From Phyllobacterium sp. T1293 (lineage in GTDB: Bacteria > Pseudomonadota > Alphaproteobacteria > Rhizobiales > Rhizobiaceae): DNA of 64,000 bases. Positions within the stretch are counted from its first letter, which is position 1; the number at the start of each line of letters is the position of its first letter. The stretch is from the NCBI RefSeq assembly GCF_020731415.2, contig NZ_CP088274.1, positions 124,001 to 188,000 on the forward strand. Direction: 5' to 3'. The notes beneath the pieces are model-generated. The model saw only the letters and a list, made by a program, of their open reading frames with translations, did no database searches and was not told where the DNA came from. Below are positions 44,541 through 55,138 of this stretch, piece by piece. The position numbers and the translations under genes were made by a program.

Positions 44541-45344
44541 TTAGAAAAACTCATCAAGCAAGCGGTAATAAGCAAGCTTTGCCGGATCTGGCGTTTTCAG
44601 ACCATAGAAATCCAGAAACACTTGAACCCATTGCCCGCCGAAATTATCGGTAACACTACGGCAGGCGAGTGCAATGTCCTGATATCGATCGGCAATACCA
44701 AGCCGTGCGCAGTCGATGAAGCCGCTAAAAGCGCCATTTTCGGCTATAAAATTTGGCAGACAGGCATCGCCGTGGGTGACCACAATATCCTCTTCCTCGG
44801 GTTGTTTTGCCAGAAGCTTGCAAAAAAGCTCTGTCGCAGTTCGCCCAAGCTGATCGTCATCAAAGTCTGTCTCATCAACGAGCCCAGCTTTCATTCGCGC
44901 CTTCGCTGCTTTGATCCGCCTATCAAGCCGGTGATTGAAAGGGCAGGCTGTTGGATCAAGGGCATGCAATTGGCGAAGCGCACCGGCAAAAATATGAATA
45001 CGGCTTTCAACCGATAGGGTGTCTGCGGAGGCAAGGTCCGCTCCGGCGAGCGCGCTCATCAAAAGCCAATAATGTCCCGCATGCGATCCAGCAAACAGTA
45101 TCCGCGGGCACGGCATGTCCTGCAATGCAAGCCATTGGAGGCGCGCCACTTCGTCGGGCAATTCCGCATAAGGGCTTATCAATTCCGTCTTGATAAACAA
45201 TCGGGGGAGACCGCTTGCCTCAAGCTTAAAAACCTGTGCATCGGAACGGCCGAGTTCGTCTCGACGCCAGCTGTATCCCGAAACGAGGATCTGTAACTCA
45301 TATGGCACGACCATGGCACCCGGCAGGTCTCTTATCGCAGGCAT
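44541..45344 (-). CDS. APH(3')-II-like aminoglycoside phosphotransferase
   Basis: A 267-residue kinase-like protein, the length of APH(3') enzymes. It has SDAQVFKLEASGLPRLFIKT (ATP-site lysine), VTHGDACLPNF with the catalytic Asp (HxDxxxxN), FIDCARLGIADRYQDIALA with the metal-binding Asp, and ends YYRLLDEFF. These blocks match the well-known APH(3')-II resistance enzyme closely (from memory, roughly half of positions). ATG at 45344 (GGAAG upstream) fits family length; a longer reading to 45587 runs into pobA. No transposon or integron sequences flank it and it fits snugly in the pca region, so it looks like a resident gene. Whether it gives kanamycin/neomycin resistance is unproven. Confidence 0.87.
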   Translation of the reverse strand: MPAIRDLPGAMVVPYELQILVSGYSWRRDELGRSDAQVFKLEASGLPRLFIKTELISPYAELPDEVARLQWLALQDMPCPRILFAGSHAGHYWLLMSALAGADLASADTLSVESRIHIFAGALRQLHALDPTACPFNHRLDRRIKAAKARMKAGLVDETDFDDDQLGRTATELFCKLLAKQPEEEDIVVTHGDACLPNFIAENGAFSGFIDCARLGIADRYQDIALACRSVTDNFGGQWVQVFLDFYGLKTPDPAKLAYYRLLDEFF

Positions 45345-45421
45345 GAAAACTTCCAGCTTTGTTCGTTGGATGGGAATCCATTCGCCAAGAAAGGCGTTTC
45401 TGAACAAATTGGAAGTGCGAC

Positions 45422-47579
<2,158 letters not shown>

Positions 47580-47590
47580 TTCAACTGCAC

Positions 47591-48346
47591 CTATACTAAA
47601 ACTCCGGCTATCGTATCCCGGGTTGATTGCATCACAGGCAGGTAGCGCTCAATCATTTCTTCGACCATAACGCGTGGTGCCTGAGCGCCGATGTTGATGG
47701 CGGCGATGGTGATGCCGCGCGTGTTGCGCACGGGAACAGCGATGGAACAAAGGCCAATCTCCAACTCCTGATCGATCACCGCATAGCCCTGCAAGCGGAC
47801 TTTGCGCACTTCGTCCATCAATTCCGGGACTGACGTTTTCGTGCGCGGCGTGTTCGCCGTGCGGTTGCTATCCTCAAGAATACGCTGTGCATCATCATCG
47901 CTCATCGCCGCCAGAAGAACCCGGCCCATGGACGAGCAGTAAGCCGGCAGGCGGCTACCGGGGTTGAGATTAATCGACATGACACGCTTATGCGAAGCGC
48001 GGGCGATATAGACAATCTCGTTACCGTCGAGCACCGAGGCTGATGCACTTTCGCCGGTCTTTTCGGAAAGCTGGTCCAGAAATGGTTGCATTAACCGGGG
48101 TAGGGGCGTGGATGAGAGATAGGAATGGCCGAGGCGCAGGATACGCGGTGTCAAAGTAAAAAACTTGCCATCATAATCCGCATAGCCAAGCTGTGTGAGG
48201 GTTAGAAGGCAGCGGCGTGCCGTGGCCCGCTCCAGTCCAGTCATCCGCGCAATATCCGTGATCGACAGGCGAGAATTGACCGCATCAAAAGCCTCAATGA
48301 CAGAAAGTCCTTTGGCAAAGCCACTAATGAAATCGGTCTCGCGCAT
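47591..48346 (-). CDS. pcaR: IclR-type regulator of pcaIJF (PcaR-like)
   Basis: A 251-residue IclR-family protein. N-terminal winged helix: GLSVIEAFDAVNSRLSITDIARMTGLERATARRCLLTLTQLGYA (about 11-55). The C-terminal effector domain has YCSSMGRVLLAAM and GICSIAVPVRN-like LCSIAVPVRNTRGITIAAINIG. It is divergent from pcaIJF and has a PcaR/PobR-type operator in the gap, as in other Proteobacteria, where the effector is beta-ketoadipate. Confidence 0.92.
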   Translation of the reverse strand: MRETDFISGFAKGLSVIEAFDAVNSRLSITDIARMTGLERATARRCLLTLTQLGYADYDGKFFTLTPRILRLGHSYLSSTPLPRLMQPFLDQLSEKTGESASASVLDGNEIVYIARASHKRVMSINLNPGSRLPAYCSSMGRVLLAAMSDDDAQRILEDSNRTANTPRTKTSVPELMDEVRKVRLQGYAVIDQELEIGLCSIAVPVRNTRGITIAAINIGAQAPRVMVEEMIERYLPVMQSTRDTIAGVLV

Positions 48347-48385
48347 TCATTTTCAACCTAATTTATGGAGATTTTCGGACAGCTT

Positions 48386-48418
48386 GTGCGATATACGAAC
48401 AAATGTCAAATAACGCAC
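48386..48418. promoter_or_regulatory. PcaR-type (IclR family) operator upstream of pcaI
   Basis: On the minus strand 48400-48386 reads GTTCGTATATCGCAC, nearly the GTTCGATAATCGCAC element of PcaR/PcaU-type regulators. A further CGCAC half-site lies at 48414-48418. It sits 40-72 bases before the pcaR start and more than 110 before the pcaI GTG. Confidence 0.75.
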
Positions 48419-48530
48419 AAAATACATTGACGTGCCGAACCTGACGGGACTACGCCGTTGGGAGCAGATGGAGGTTTGCATCAGACATCGGCACATAATC
48501 GTCGGTCGGTGCCAAAGCAGGGAGAGAGAC

Positions 48531-49391
48531 GTGGCGAAAATCTGTACGCTTTCCGAAGCGATTGAGGACAATGTCAGGGATGGCGACACACTTGCCATGG
48601 AGGGGTTTACCCACCTCATTCCCTATGCGGCTGGCCACGAGATTATCAGACAGGGCCGCAAGGACCTCTTTCTTGTTCGTATGACACCGGACCTTATCTA
48701 CGATCAGTTGATCGGTGTTGGCGCGGCACGCGGCATGAAGTTTTCCTGGGGTGGCAATCCCGGTGTGGGTTCATTGCACCGCTTCCGTGATGCGGTCGAA
48801 AACCAATGGCCGCGGCCGCTTGCCATCGAGGAACATTCCCATGCAGCCATGGCCAACGCCTATGAGGCCGGCGCTGCCAATCTGCCTTTTGCCGTTTTGC
48901 GCGGTTATATCGGCGCCGACCTTGCCAAGGTCAATCCGAACATCAAGTCCATCACATGCCCCTTTACAGGCGAGGTGCTGGCCGTTGTTCCGTCCATTCG
49001 TCCTGGCGTATCGATCATCCATGCGCAGCGTGCCGACCGGCAAGGCAATGTGCTGATCGAGGGCATTACCGGAGTGCAGAAGGAAGCAGTGCTTGCCGCG
49101 CGCCGCTCCATCGTGACAGTCGAGGAAATCGACGATGAACTGAACCCGCCATCACCCAATGCAGTTGTCTTGCCCCATTGGGCTATCAGTGCAGTTGTGC
49201 ATGTACCGGGCGGCGCTTTTCCATCCTATGCCCATGGCTACTACCCACGCTCCAATGCTTTTTACATTGCATGGGACAAAATCGCGCGTGATCGCGAGAG
49301 TTTCACGGCTTGGATCAAAGAGAATGTCCTTGCCGGCAAGCCCGAAGATTTTGCCCGTCATGCTGTCAGGCATGCGGCAAACGCGGCGTAA
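48531..49391 (+). CDS. pcaI: 3-oxoadipate CoA-transferase subunit A
   Basis: The first subunit (286 residues) of the enzyme that moves CoA from succinyl-CoA to 3-oxoadipate. Family segments are TLSEAIEDNVRDGDTLAMEGFTHLIPYAAGHEIIRQ, FSWGGNPGVGSLHRFRDAVE, and a C-terminal PSPNAVVLPHWAISAVVHVPGGAFPSYAHGYY. The GTG at 48531 has GGGAGAGA upstream. It is the long alphaproteobacterial type. It is co-transcribed with pcaJ (11 bases) and pcaF. Confidence 0.95.
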   Translation: MAKICTLSEAIEDNVRDGDTLAMEGFTHLIPYAAGHEIIRQGRKDLFLVRMTPDLIYDQLIGVGAARGMKFSWGGNPGVGSLHRFRDAVENQWPRPLAIEEHSHAAMANAYEAGAANLPFAVLRGYIGADLAKVNPNIKSITCPFTGEVLAVVPSIRPGVSIIHAQRADRQGNVLIEGITGVQKEAVLAARRSIVTVEEIDDELNPPSPNAVVLPHWAISAVVHVPGGAFPSYAHGYYPRSNAFYIAWDKIARDRESFTAWIKENVLAGKPEDFARHAVRHAANAA

Positions 49392-49402
49392 GGAACCGGA
49401 TC

Positions 49403-50176
49403 ATGACACAGGATTTCACACCCACTGAAATGATGACCATTGCTGCCGCGCGTGCGCTCACCAATGATGATGTCTGCTTTGTCGGAATTGGCGCACCTTC
49501 GGCGGCCTGTAATGTGGCGCGGCTCACCCATGCACCCGATATCACCTTGATCTATGAAAGCGGCACGATCGGCACCAAACCGGATGTATTGCCGCTCTCC
49601 ATTGGCGATGGCGAGCTTTGCGATACCGCCCTGTTTACTGTTTCGGTGCCGGAAATGTTTCGTTACTGGCTGCAGGGCGGACGTATTACCACCGGGTTTC
49701 TCGGCGGAGCACAGATAGATCGCTTTACCAATCTCAACACCACAGTCGTCGGTCCCTATGATACGCCGAAGGTACGGCTGCCCGGTGGTGGCGGCGCCCC
49801 GGAAATTGCCAGCAATTGCGGCCAGATTTATATCACCATGGCGCTGACCAATCGTGGTTTTGTTGACCATCTGGACTTCATAACATCCATGGGCCATGGC
49901 GAAGGCGGTGACCATCGCGCGCGGCTTGGAATGAAAACCAAGGGCCCAACCCGTGTCATTACGGATCTTTGCATTTTCGAACCGGACCCGGCGACGAAGG
50001 AGTTAACTGTGGTATCCATCCACCAAGGTGTGACGCGCCGGCAGATTGAAGAGAATTGCGGCTGGCCTGTCCGGTTTGCTAAAGAGACCGTGGAAACACC
50101 CGTTCCCACTGAAACCGAACTCTCAGTGCTGCGCGATATCAACGCACGCACAAAACGAGCGCATGAGGCAGCCTGA
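49403..50176 (+). CDS. pcaJ: 3-oxoadipate CoA-transferase subunit B
   Basis: The catalytic second subunit (257 residues). The CoA-transferase glutamate is expected in IYESGTIG (about 50-57). GGAQIDRFTNLNTTVVG and RLPGGGGAPEIAS are further family motifs. ATG at 49403 lies 11 bases after pcaI; the longer reading overlaps pcaI. Its stop shares a base with the pcaF start (TGATG). Confidence 0.95.
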   Translation: MTQDFTPTEMMTIAAARALTNDDVCFVGIGAPSAACNVARLTHAPDITLIYESGTIGTKPDVLPLSIGDGELCDTALFTVSVPEMFRYWLQGGRITTGFLGGAQIDRFTNLNTTVVGPYDTPKVRLPGGGGAPEIASNCGQIYITMALTNRGFVDHLDFITSMGHGEGGDHRARLGMKTKGPTRVITDLCIFEPDPATKELTVVSIHQGVTRRQIEENCGWPVRFAKETVETPVPTETELSVLRDINARTKRAHEAA

Positions 50177-51381
50177 TGTCCGAAGCCTTTATCTGTGATT
50201 ATATCCGCACGCCCATTGGCCGCTTTGGCGGCGCGCTGTCCTCGGTTCGACCGGATGATCTCGGTGCCATCCCACTGAAAGCATTGATGCAGCGGAACGT
50301 ATCCGTTGACTGGGAAGCCATCGGCGAAGTCTTTTATGGCTGCGCCAATCAGGCAGGCGAGGACAATCGCAACGTCGCGCGCATGTCCCTGCTTCTTGCC
50401 GGACTACCGGTGGGCGTACCGGGTACGACGATCAACCGCCTGTGCGGCTCGGGTATGGACGCGGTTATCGCAGCGGCGCGGGCGATCAAGGCCGGAGAAA
50501 TGGAAATAGCCATTGCGGGCGGTGTTGAATCCATGTCGCGTGCGCCATTCGTTTTACCAAAGGCTGAAGGGGCTTTTTCACGCCATGCGGAAATTCACGA
50601 CACAACCATTGGTTGGCGCTTTGTCAATCCGCTGATGCAGCAGCAATATGGCATCGACTCTATGCCCGAGACCGGCGAGAACGTTGCCGAAGATTATAAC
50701 GTCTCGCGTGCTGATCAGGACGCTTTTGCGGTACGGTCGCAGCAAAGGGCAGGGGTTGCCATGGACAGCGGTCGGCTTGGTCGCGAGATAACCCCTGTGA
50801 TTATTCCCCAGCGCAAAGGCGAGGCGGTAACAGTGGATCGCGACGAGCATCCCCGTCCACAGACGACACTTGAACAACTGGCCAAATTGCCGACACCCTT
50901 CCGCAAGGGCGGATCGGTAACAGCAGGGAATGCATCAGGCGTTAATGACGGCGCAGCCGCTTTGATCATTGCTTCCGAAGCTGCTACGAAGAAATACGGA
51001 CTGACACCCATCGCCCGGATTGTTGGCGGCGCAACCGCTGGTGTTCCACCACGCATCATGGGTATTGGCCCGGTTGCAGCAACGCGCAAACTCTGCGCGC
51101 GGCTTGGCCTCACCCCACAGGATTTCGATGTGATCGAACTCAACGAAGCCTTCGCCTCGCAGGGCCTTGCCACTCTGCGCGAACTCGGACTTGCTGACGA
51201 TGCCGATTATATCAATCCGAATGGTGGTGCGATTGCACTTGGTCATCCCCTTGGCATGTCCGGCGCGCGCATCGCCGGGACGGCAGCATTGGAACTTAAT
51301 ATCAGAGGCGCAAAACGCGCCCTTGCCACCATGTGCATCGGTGTCGGCCAGGGTATCGCTGTCGCGCTTGAACGTGCCTGA
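50176..51381 (+). CDS. pcaF: 3-oxoadipyl-CoA thiolase
   Basis: The last step of the pathway: splits 3-oxoadipyl-CoA to acetyl-CoA and succinyl-CoA. The 401-residue thiolase has the acyl-enzyme cysteine in NRLCGSGMDAV (about 91), the middle histidine in GGAIALGHPLGMSGAR, and the C-terminal cysteine in ATMCIGVGQGIA. Length and motifs match PcaF rather than generic acetyl-CoA acetyltransferase by context with pcaIJ. A hairpin follows the stop codon. Confidence 0.95.
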   Translation: MSEAFICDYIRTPIGRFGGALSSVRPDDLGAIPLKALMQRNVSVDWEAIGEVFYGCANQAGEDNRNVARMSLLLAGLPVGVPGTTINRLCGSGMDAVIAAARAIKAGEMEIAIAGGVESMSRAPFVLPKAEGAFSRHAEIHDTTIGWRFVNPLMQQQYGIDSMPETGENVAEDYNVSRADQDAFAVRSQQRAGVAMDSGRLGREITPVIIPQRKGEAVTVDRDEHPRPQTTLEQLAKLPTPFRKGGSVTAGNASGVNDGAAALIIASEAATKKYGLTPIARIVGGATAGVPPRIMGIGPVAATRKLCARLGLTPQDFDVIELNEAFASQGLATLRELGLADDADYINPNGGAIALGHPLGMSGARIAGTAALELNIRGAKRALATMCIGVGQGIAVALERA

Positions 51382-51390
51382 TAAAGCATT

Positions 51391-51413
51391 ATGCCGGGCT
51401 GTTAGCCCGGCAT
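51391..51413. terminator. Hairpin between convergent pcaF and galE
   Basis: ATGCCGGGCT-GTT-AGCCCGGCAT is a perfect 10-bp stem with a 3-base loop. It lies between two convergent stop codons (51381 and 51437), so it can serve both strands. T-tracts are weak on both sides. Confidence 0.75.
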
Positions 51414-51436
51414 ATTCACCGCTTAGCAGATTTTGA

Positions 51437-52456
51437 TCAGACGGCGATCCGGGATTCCGACTGTTCCAGAGTTTTTAGAATAGCAAGCTGTCGTTCCCAC
51501 GCCAGCGCATCGCCAACGATAAGGTCGAGGTCTGCACGCTTGGGCTCAAAGCCGAACAGTGTCCGCACACGCTCGTTACCCGCAACAAGAACAGCGGGAT
51601 CGCCGGCACGGCGCGGTGCCGTCCGAACCTCGAAATCAACACCTGACACGCGCTTGACCGCATCAATGATTTCAAGCACCGAATAACCATAGCCATAACC
51701 ACAATTGGCAGACGTACTGGTTCCACCTGCCTCCAGATAATTGAGCGCGCAGAGATGTGCCTGTGCCAGATCACTGACGTGAATGTAATCACGGATGCAG
51801 GTGCCATCGGCAGTCGGATAATCCGTACCGTAAACGTCAATGTGTGAGCGTTCACCGGTCGCGGCCTGACTGGCAATCTTGATAAGATGTGTGGCGCGCG
51901 GGAACGACTGACCCGAACGCAATTGCGGATCGGCACCTGCCACGTTGAAATAACGCAGCGCCACATAGTTGAATTCCGGATGGGCAACTGCCGCATCGCG
52001 AAGCATCCATTCGGTCATCAACTTGGATGTGCCGTAGGGCGAGATTGGCTGATGCGGCATATCCTCGGTGATCGGCGTGCGCTCCGGTTCACCGTAGACG
52101 GCAGCCGTCGACGAGAAAATGAAATGTTTGATGCCTTCGGCAATGGCTGCCTCGATCAGAGCCCGCGATTGCACCGTATTGTTGCGATAGTAATAAAGCG
52201 GGTCCTTTACCGAATCGGGCACGACGATTGATCCGGCAAAGTGCAGGATCGCAGTGACATTGTGTCGACGGATCAGATCGCGCACCAGTGCCTGATCGCC
52301 GATATCGCCCTGCACGAAGGGTACATCATCCGGCACCAGCCAGGCGAAACCACAGCTCAAATCATCAAGCACCAGCACCGATCGGCCGGTATCCTTGAGG
52401 GCAAGCACCATGTGACTACCGATATAGCCGGCGCCACCAGAAACGAGAACAGTCAT
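51437..52456 (-). CDS. galE: UDP-glucose 4-epimerase
   Basis: A 339-residue extended short-chain dehydrogenase that interconverts UDP-glucose and UDP-galactose. The NAD-binding motif is VSGGAGYIGSHM, the catalytic Ser/Thr lies in IFSSTAAVYGEPE, and YxxxK is YGTSKLM. ALRYFNVAGADP and GTCIRDYIHVSDLA are typical GalE segments. ATG at 52456 has AGGAG upstream; the longer reading from 52522 adds a leader before the Rossmann strand. It probably supplies UDP-galactose for the glycan genes that lie behind it. Confidence 0.95.
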   Translation of the reverse strand: MTVLVSGGAGYIGSHMVLALKDTGRSVLVLDDLSCGFAWLVPDDVPFVQGDIGDQALVRDLIRRHNVTAILHFAGSIVVPDSVKDPLYYYRNNTVQSRALIEAAIAEGIKHFIFSSTAAVYGEPERTPITEDMPHQPISPYGTSKLMTEWMLRDAAVAHPEFNYVALRYFNVAGADPQLRSGQSFPRATHLIKIASQAATGERSHIDVYGTDYPTADGTCIRDYIHVSDLAQAHLCALNYLEAGGTSTSANCGYGYGYSVLEIIDAVKRVSGVDFEVRTAPRRAGDPAVLVAGNERVRTLFGFEPKRADLDLIVGDALAWERQLAILKTLEQSESRIAV

Positions 52457-52583
52457 GGGAGGAACTCCTGCAATTTTGTTGGAGATATCTATGTGATGGA
52501 GCGGCTTATGCCAATTCGACAATAGTTGTTGTGCTTCCTTCCTACGGTTCGTTTTCCTCCCAAGGAAATTTCGCGGCTATTCG

Positions 52584-53771
52584 TTATGCGACCCAGCGAG
52601 CGGCGTCCGTTGCACGTCTGCCCGTCTCGGTCATTTTATGATCAACATTGTTTTCAGTCAGGAAGACATTCATCTCACCATAAGTCTCGAACCAGGCGCG
52701 GTTGTATTTATCAAACAGCGACTGATCCCAGTAGTCTTCCAGCCTGAATGGCTTGTCACTGAACACGTCATAACTCGGAATCTTGTAGGTCTCGGCAAAT
52801 TCGACGGTGCGGCTGTCATAGGTGAAATAGATCGACGGAATACCATTGGCCAAAGCCATGAGATTGCCGTGCAATCGGTAGCCAAGCACCAGTTGATGCG
52901 ACCGCACCAGCTTTTCGTAATCAGCAACGACATCGGAATAGTACATGCGCTCGCGATAGAGCTTTTCGATTGCTTCATCGAAATACCAGTCGGAGACCCA
53001 GCGATTTCCCTTCAATGCAGCGATGGCCTGTTCCTTCTGCTCATCGGTGCCGAAAACCATCTTCTTCTCTTCCACTTCACCCTGCGCCATCAGGGTAATG
53101 TCAAAGCGTTTGGCCATTTGCTTGATGAGTTCACGGTGAAGGGTCAGATAGCGCTGGATATCCTGTGCATAGGTTGGCGACACTTCGCGGCGGACAGTCA
53201 CACCGACCTTTTTTACCGTGTCCAGATCAGGCAATTTAATGCGCAGATGCTGGTTGTTCCGGCGGAAAGCCGTGGGGCAACCAATGATCCGCACATTCTT
53301 GATGCCGATATCATTGAGAACTTGCGCCGAATAGGCACCACGCACGCCGATGGACGTGGTGGAATCGGCAATGAGACGCCAAACCGCCTTGGATTCCTCC
53401 GAAAGCTCCAGCTGACCTTTGACCGGCGCTTGAGCACCAACGCCAAAAGCGATAACTGGCAATCCCAACCGCTTGAGAACCGGGATTGTGTCTCGCCAGT
53501 TCATTTCCTTATTGATGTAGTTGGACCCGCGCAGGATGACATAGTCATATTCCTCGCGCAATTGATCAATCTTCTCCATCGGCGGATTGACGATAGGAAG
53601 CTCGCCGACCTTGTCGTAGTTCAACAGTTTCAGTGACGATTCGAAAACGAAAGCATCGCCAATGTTGTGGTAGTGATCAATGCTGCGCTGAATGTCACTG
53701 TGCTTGTACCAGCGCACATTATCATGATCATATACTTCACCGGCGGGGATCAGTACGAGGACGCGTGCCAT
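52584..53771 (-). CDS. Polysaccharide pyruvyl transferase family protein
   Basis: A 395-residue protein of the family that adds ketal pyruvate to sugars, or has a related role, in surface polysaccharides. Recognisable parts are the N-terminal HYHNIGDAFVFESSLKLL with NIGD, GPASYN-like VILRGSNYINKEM, and the C-terminal GYRLHGNLMALANGIPSIYFTYDSRT (RLHG motif). It has no membrane spans. It lies 39 bases after the first GT4 glycosyltransferase on the same strand. The acceptor sugar is unknown. Confidence 0.88.
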   Translation of the reverse strand: MARVLVLIPAGEVYDHDNVRWYKHSDIQRSIDHYHNIGDAFVFESSLKLLNYDKVGELPIVNPPMEKIDQLREEYDYVILRGSNYINKEMNWRDTIPVLKRLGLPVIAFGVGAQAPVKGQLELSEESKAVWRLIADSTTSIGVRGAYSAQVLNDIGIKNVRIIGCPTAFRRNNQHLRIKLPDLDTVKKVGVTVRREVSPTYAQDIQRYLTLHRELIKQMAKRFDITLMAQGEVEEKKMVFGTDEQKEQAIAALKGNRWVSDWYFDEAIEKLYRERMYYSDVVADYEKLVRSHQLVLGYRLHGNLMALANGIPSIYFTYDSRTVEFAETYKIPSYDVFSDKPFRLEDYWDQSLFDKYNRAWFETYGEMNVFLTENNVDHKMTETGRRATDAARWVA

Positions 53772-53809
53772 GAGGTATTCCTTCTTTTGGCGATGAAAGC
53801 TGGGTAAAT

Positions 53810-55138
53810 TCAGCTTGCTTGGGAAAGAACAACGTCAGTTCTTGCAGCTACGTTAAGCGACTGCTGCCGGGTAGGTTTAAGCAATTCACCGTAGAGAGCA
53901 AGATGTTCTTGAGCACAGTCAATATAGTTCAGGGGATTTCGGATAGTCTGGTGCAGACGATCCCAAATCGAGGAGTCGCTGAGCACTTCTGTGAAACGAT
54001 CAGCCAGATCTTCAGCGCTGCGAACCCGGAAATGCAATCCATCGAGTCCATCGCGAATTTTCTCCGCCATACCACCAATATTGGAGCAGATGACCGGACG
54101 GCGATGATGCAGGGCCTCCTGAATGACAATAGGCGAATTCTCCCACCAGATGGAGGGCATAACCACCCAGTCGACTGATTGCATGAGGCGCGGCATCTCC
54201 GCATTCTGGTAGGCGCCATAGAAGCGGACACGCGGTCCGGCTTCCTCAATCAGCTTCTGCATGCGATCCTGGAATTCGCGCGGTTGTTTCTCAAGATTGC
54301 CGCCAAAGATCATCAGGCGTGAATCTTCGCCCCAGCTTTCCTCGGGCACGCGCGAGACAGCATCAATAAGCACGTCGATACCCTTGAAAGGCGTGACCTG
54401 TCCGAAATAGGCAAAGCGATTGCGCCGAGGCCTTGGTCCCGAAAGCTCCCGCGGCGGCGTTATGTTATCGATGGCAATGCCGTTCTCGATGACGGTCAGC
54501 TTTGCAGGATCGAGCCCCCATTCCCTGTATCGTTCCGCCAGAAAATCACTGGGTGCAACGAAGGCATCGGCAAGTTCAAGCATACCGCGGATGAAACGTT
54601 CCCGCTTAAGAAAACGAGCCGGAGGAATATCGGGGAAACAGGCATGACAGTCGATGGGTGAAGCCTCGTTGCAAAGCTTTGCCGAACCTGCCTTCACCAT
54701 CTGTCCGTCATTGTTGCAGATCGACAAATATTCGTGGAACGTCACCAAAATGATTGTATCCGGCATCGCCTCGCGAATGGCATAGAGTGTTTCCAACCCA
54801 AGGCCGAGCACATGATGAAAGTGTACCACATGCGGATTGAGGTCCCGGACAAAGCGCAGGAGATCGCGGCGGATTTCATCGGTGTTGTTGTTTGACAGAT
54901 AGAAGTGATCATATTCATCCGCATGAAACAGGATTTCATCGCTGCTGCGGCGCATGCTCATCAACGCAGTCGTACCATGGCGCGGAATCGGATGACCGGC
55001 TCGTGCAAGATAGACGGACTGGACACCGGCCAGGCTGTTAAGCCCCTTGTGCAGATTGTAGGATGCGATTTCTCCACCCCCGAGTGAAATACTCGGATGA
55101 GCATGGGAAATCACCAGAACCCGAAGCTGTTCGGTCAT
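53810..55138 (-). CDS. GT4 family glycosyltransferase
   Basis: A 442-residue GT-B type transferase. The N-terminal domain has the glycine-rich LGGGEIASYNLHKGL; the C-terminal domain has GQVTPFKGIDVLI and PSIWWENSPIVIQEALHHRRPVICSNIGGMAE with the donor-binding ExxxxxxxE. A cysteine-bearing insert (CNNDGQMVKAGSAKLC ... DCHACF) lies in the middle. The same layout occurs in the GT4 gene at 58182-59441, so the two are paralogues. The start overlaps the stop of the upstream GT2-like gene (ATGA). Confidence 0.92.
   Translation of the reverse strand: MTEQLRVLVISHAHPSISLGGGEIASYNLHKGLNSLAGVQSVYLARAGHPIPRHGTTALMSMRRSSDEILFHADEYDHFYLSNNNTDEIRRDLLRFVRDLNPHVVHFHHVLGLGLETLYAIREAMPDTIILVTFHEYLSICNNDGQMVKAGSAKLCNEASPIDCHACFPDIPPARFLKRERFIRGMLELADAFVAPSDFLAERYREWGLDPAKLTVIENGIAIDNITPPRELSGPRPRRNRFAYFGQVTPFKGIDVLIDAVSRVPEESWGEDSRLMIFGGNLEKQPREFQDRMQKLIEEAGPRVRFYGAYQNAEMPRLMQSVDWVVMPSIWWENSPIVIQEALHHRRPVICSNIGGMAEKIRDGLDGLHFRVRSAEDLADRFTEVLSDSSIWDRLHQTIRNPLNYIDCAQEHLALYGELLKPTRQQSLNVAARTDVVLSQAS

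Noticed and set aside
44541..45344. Aminoglycoside kinase gene as part of a resistance transposon or integron
   Set aside because: No transposase, inverted repeats or integron site were seen nearby, and the gene is tightly packed between pathway genes.
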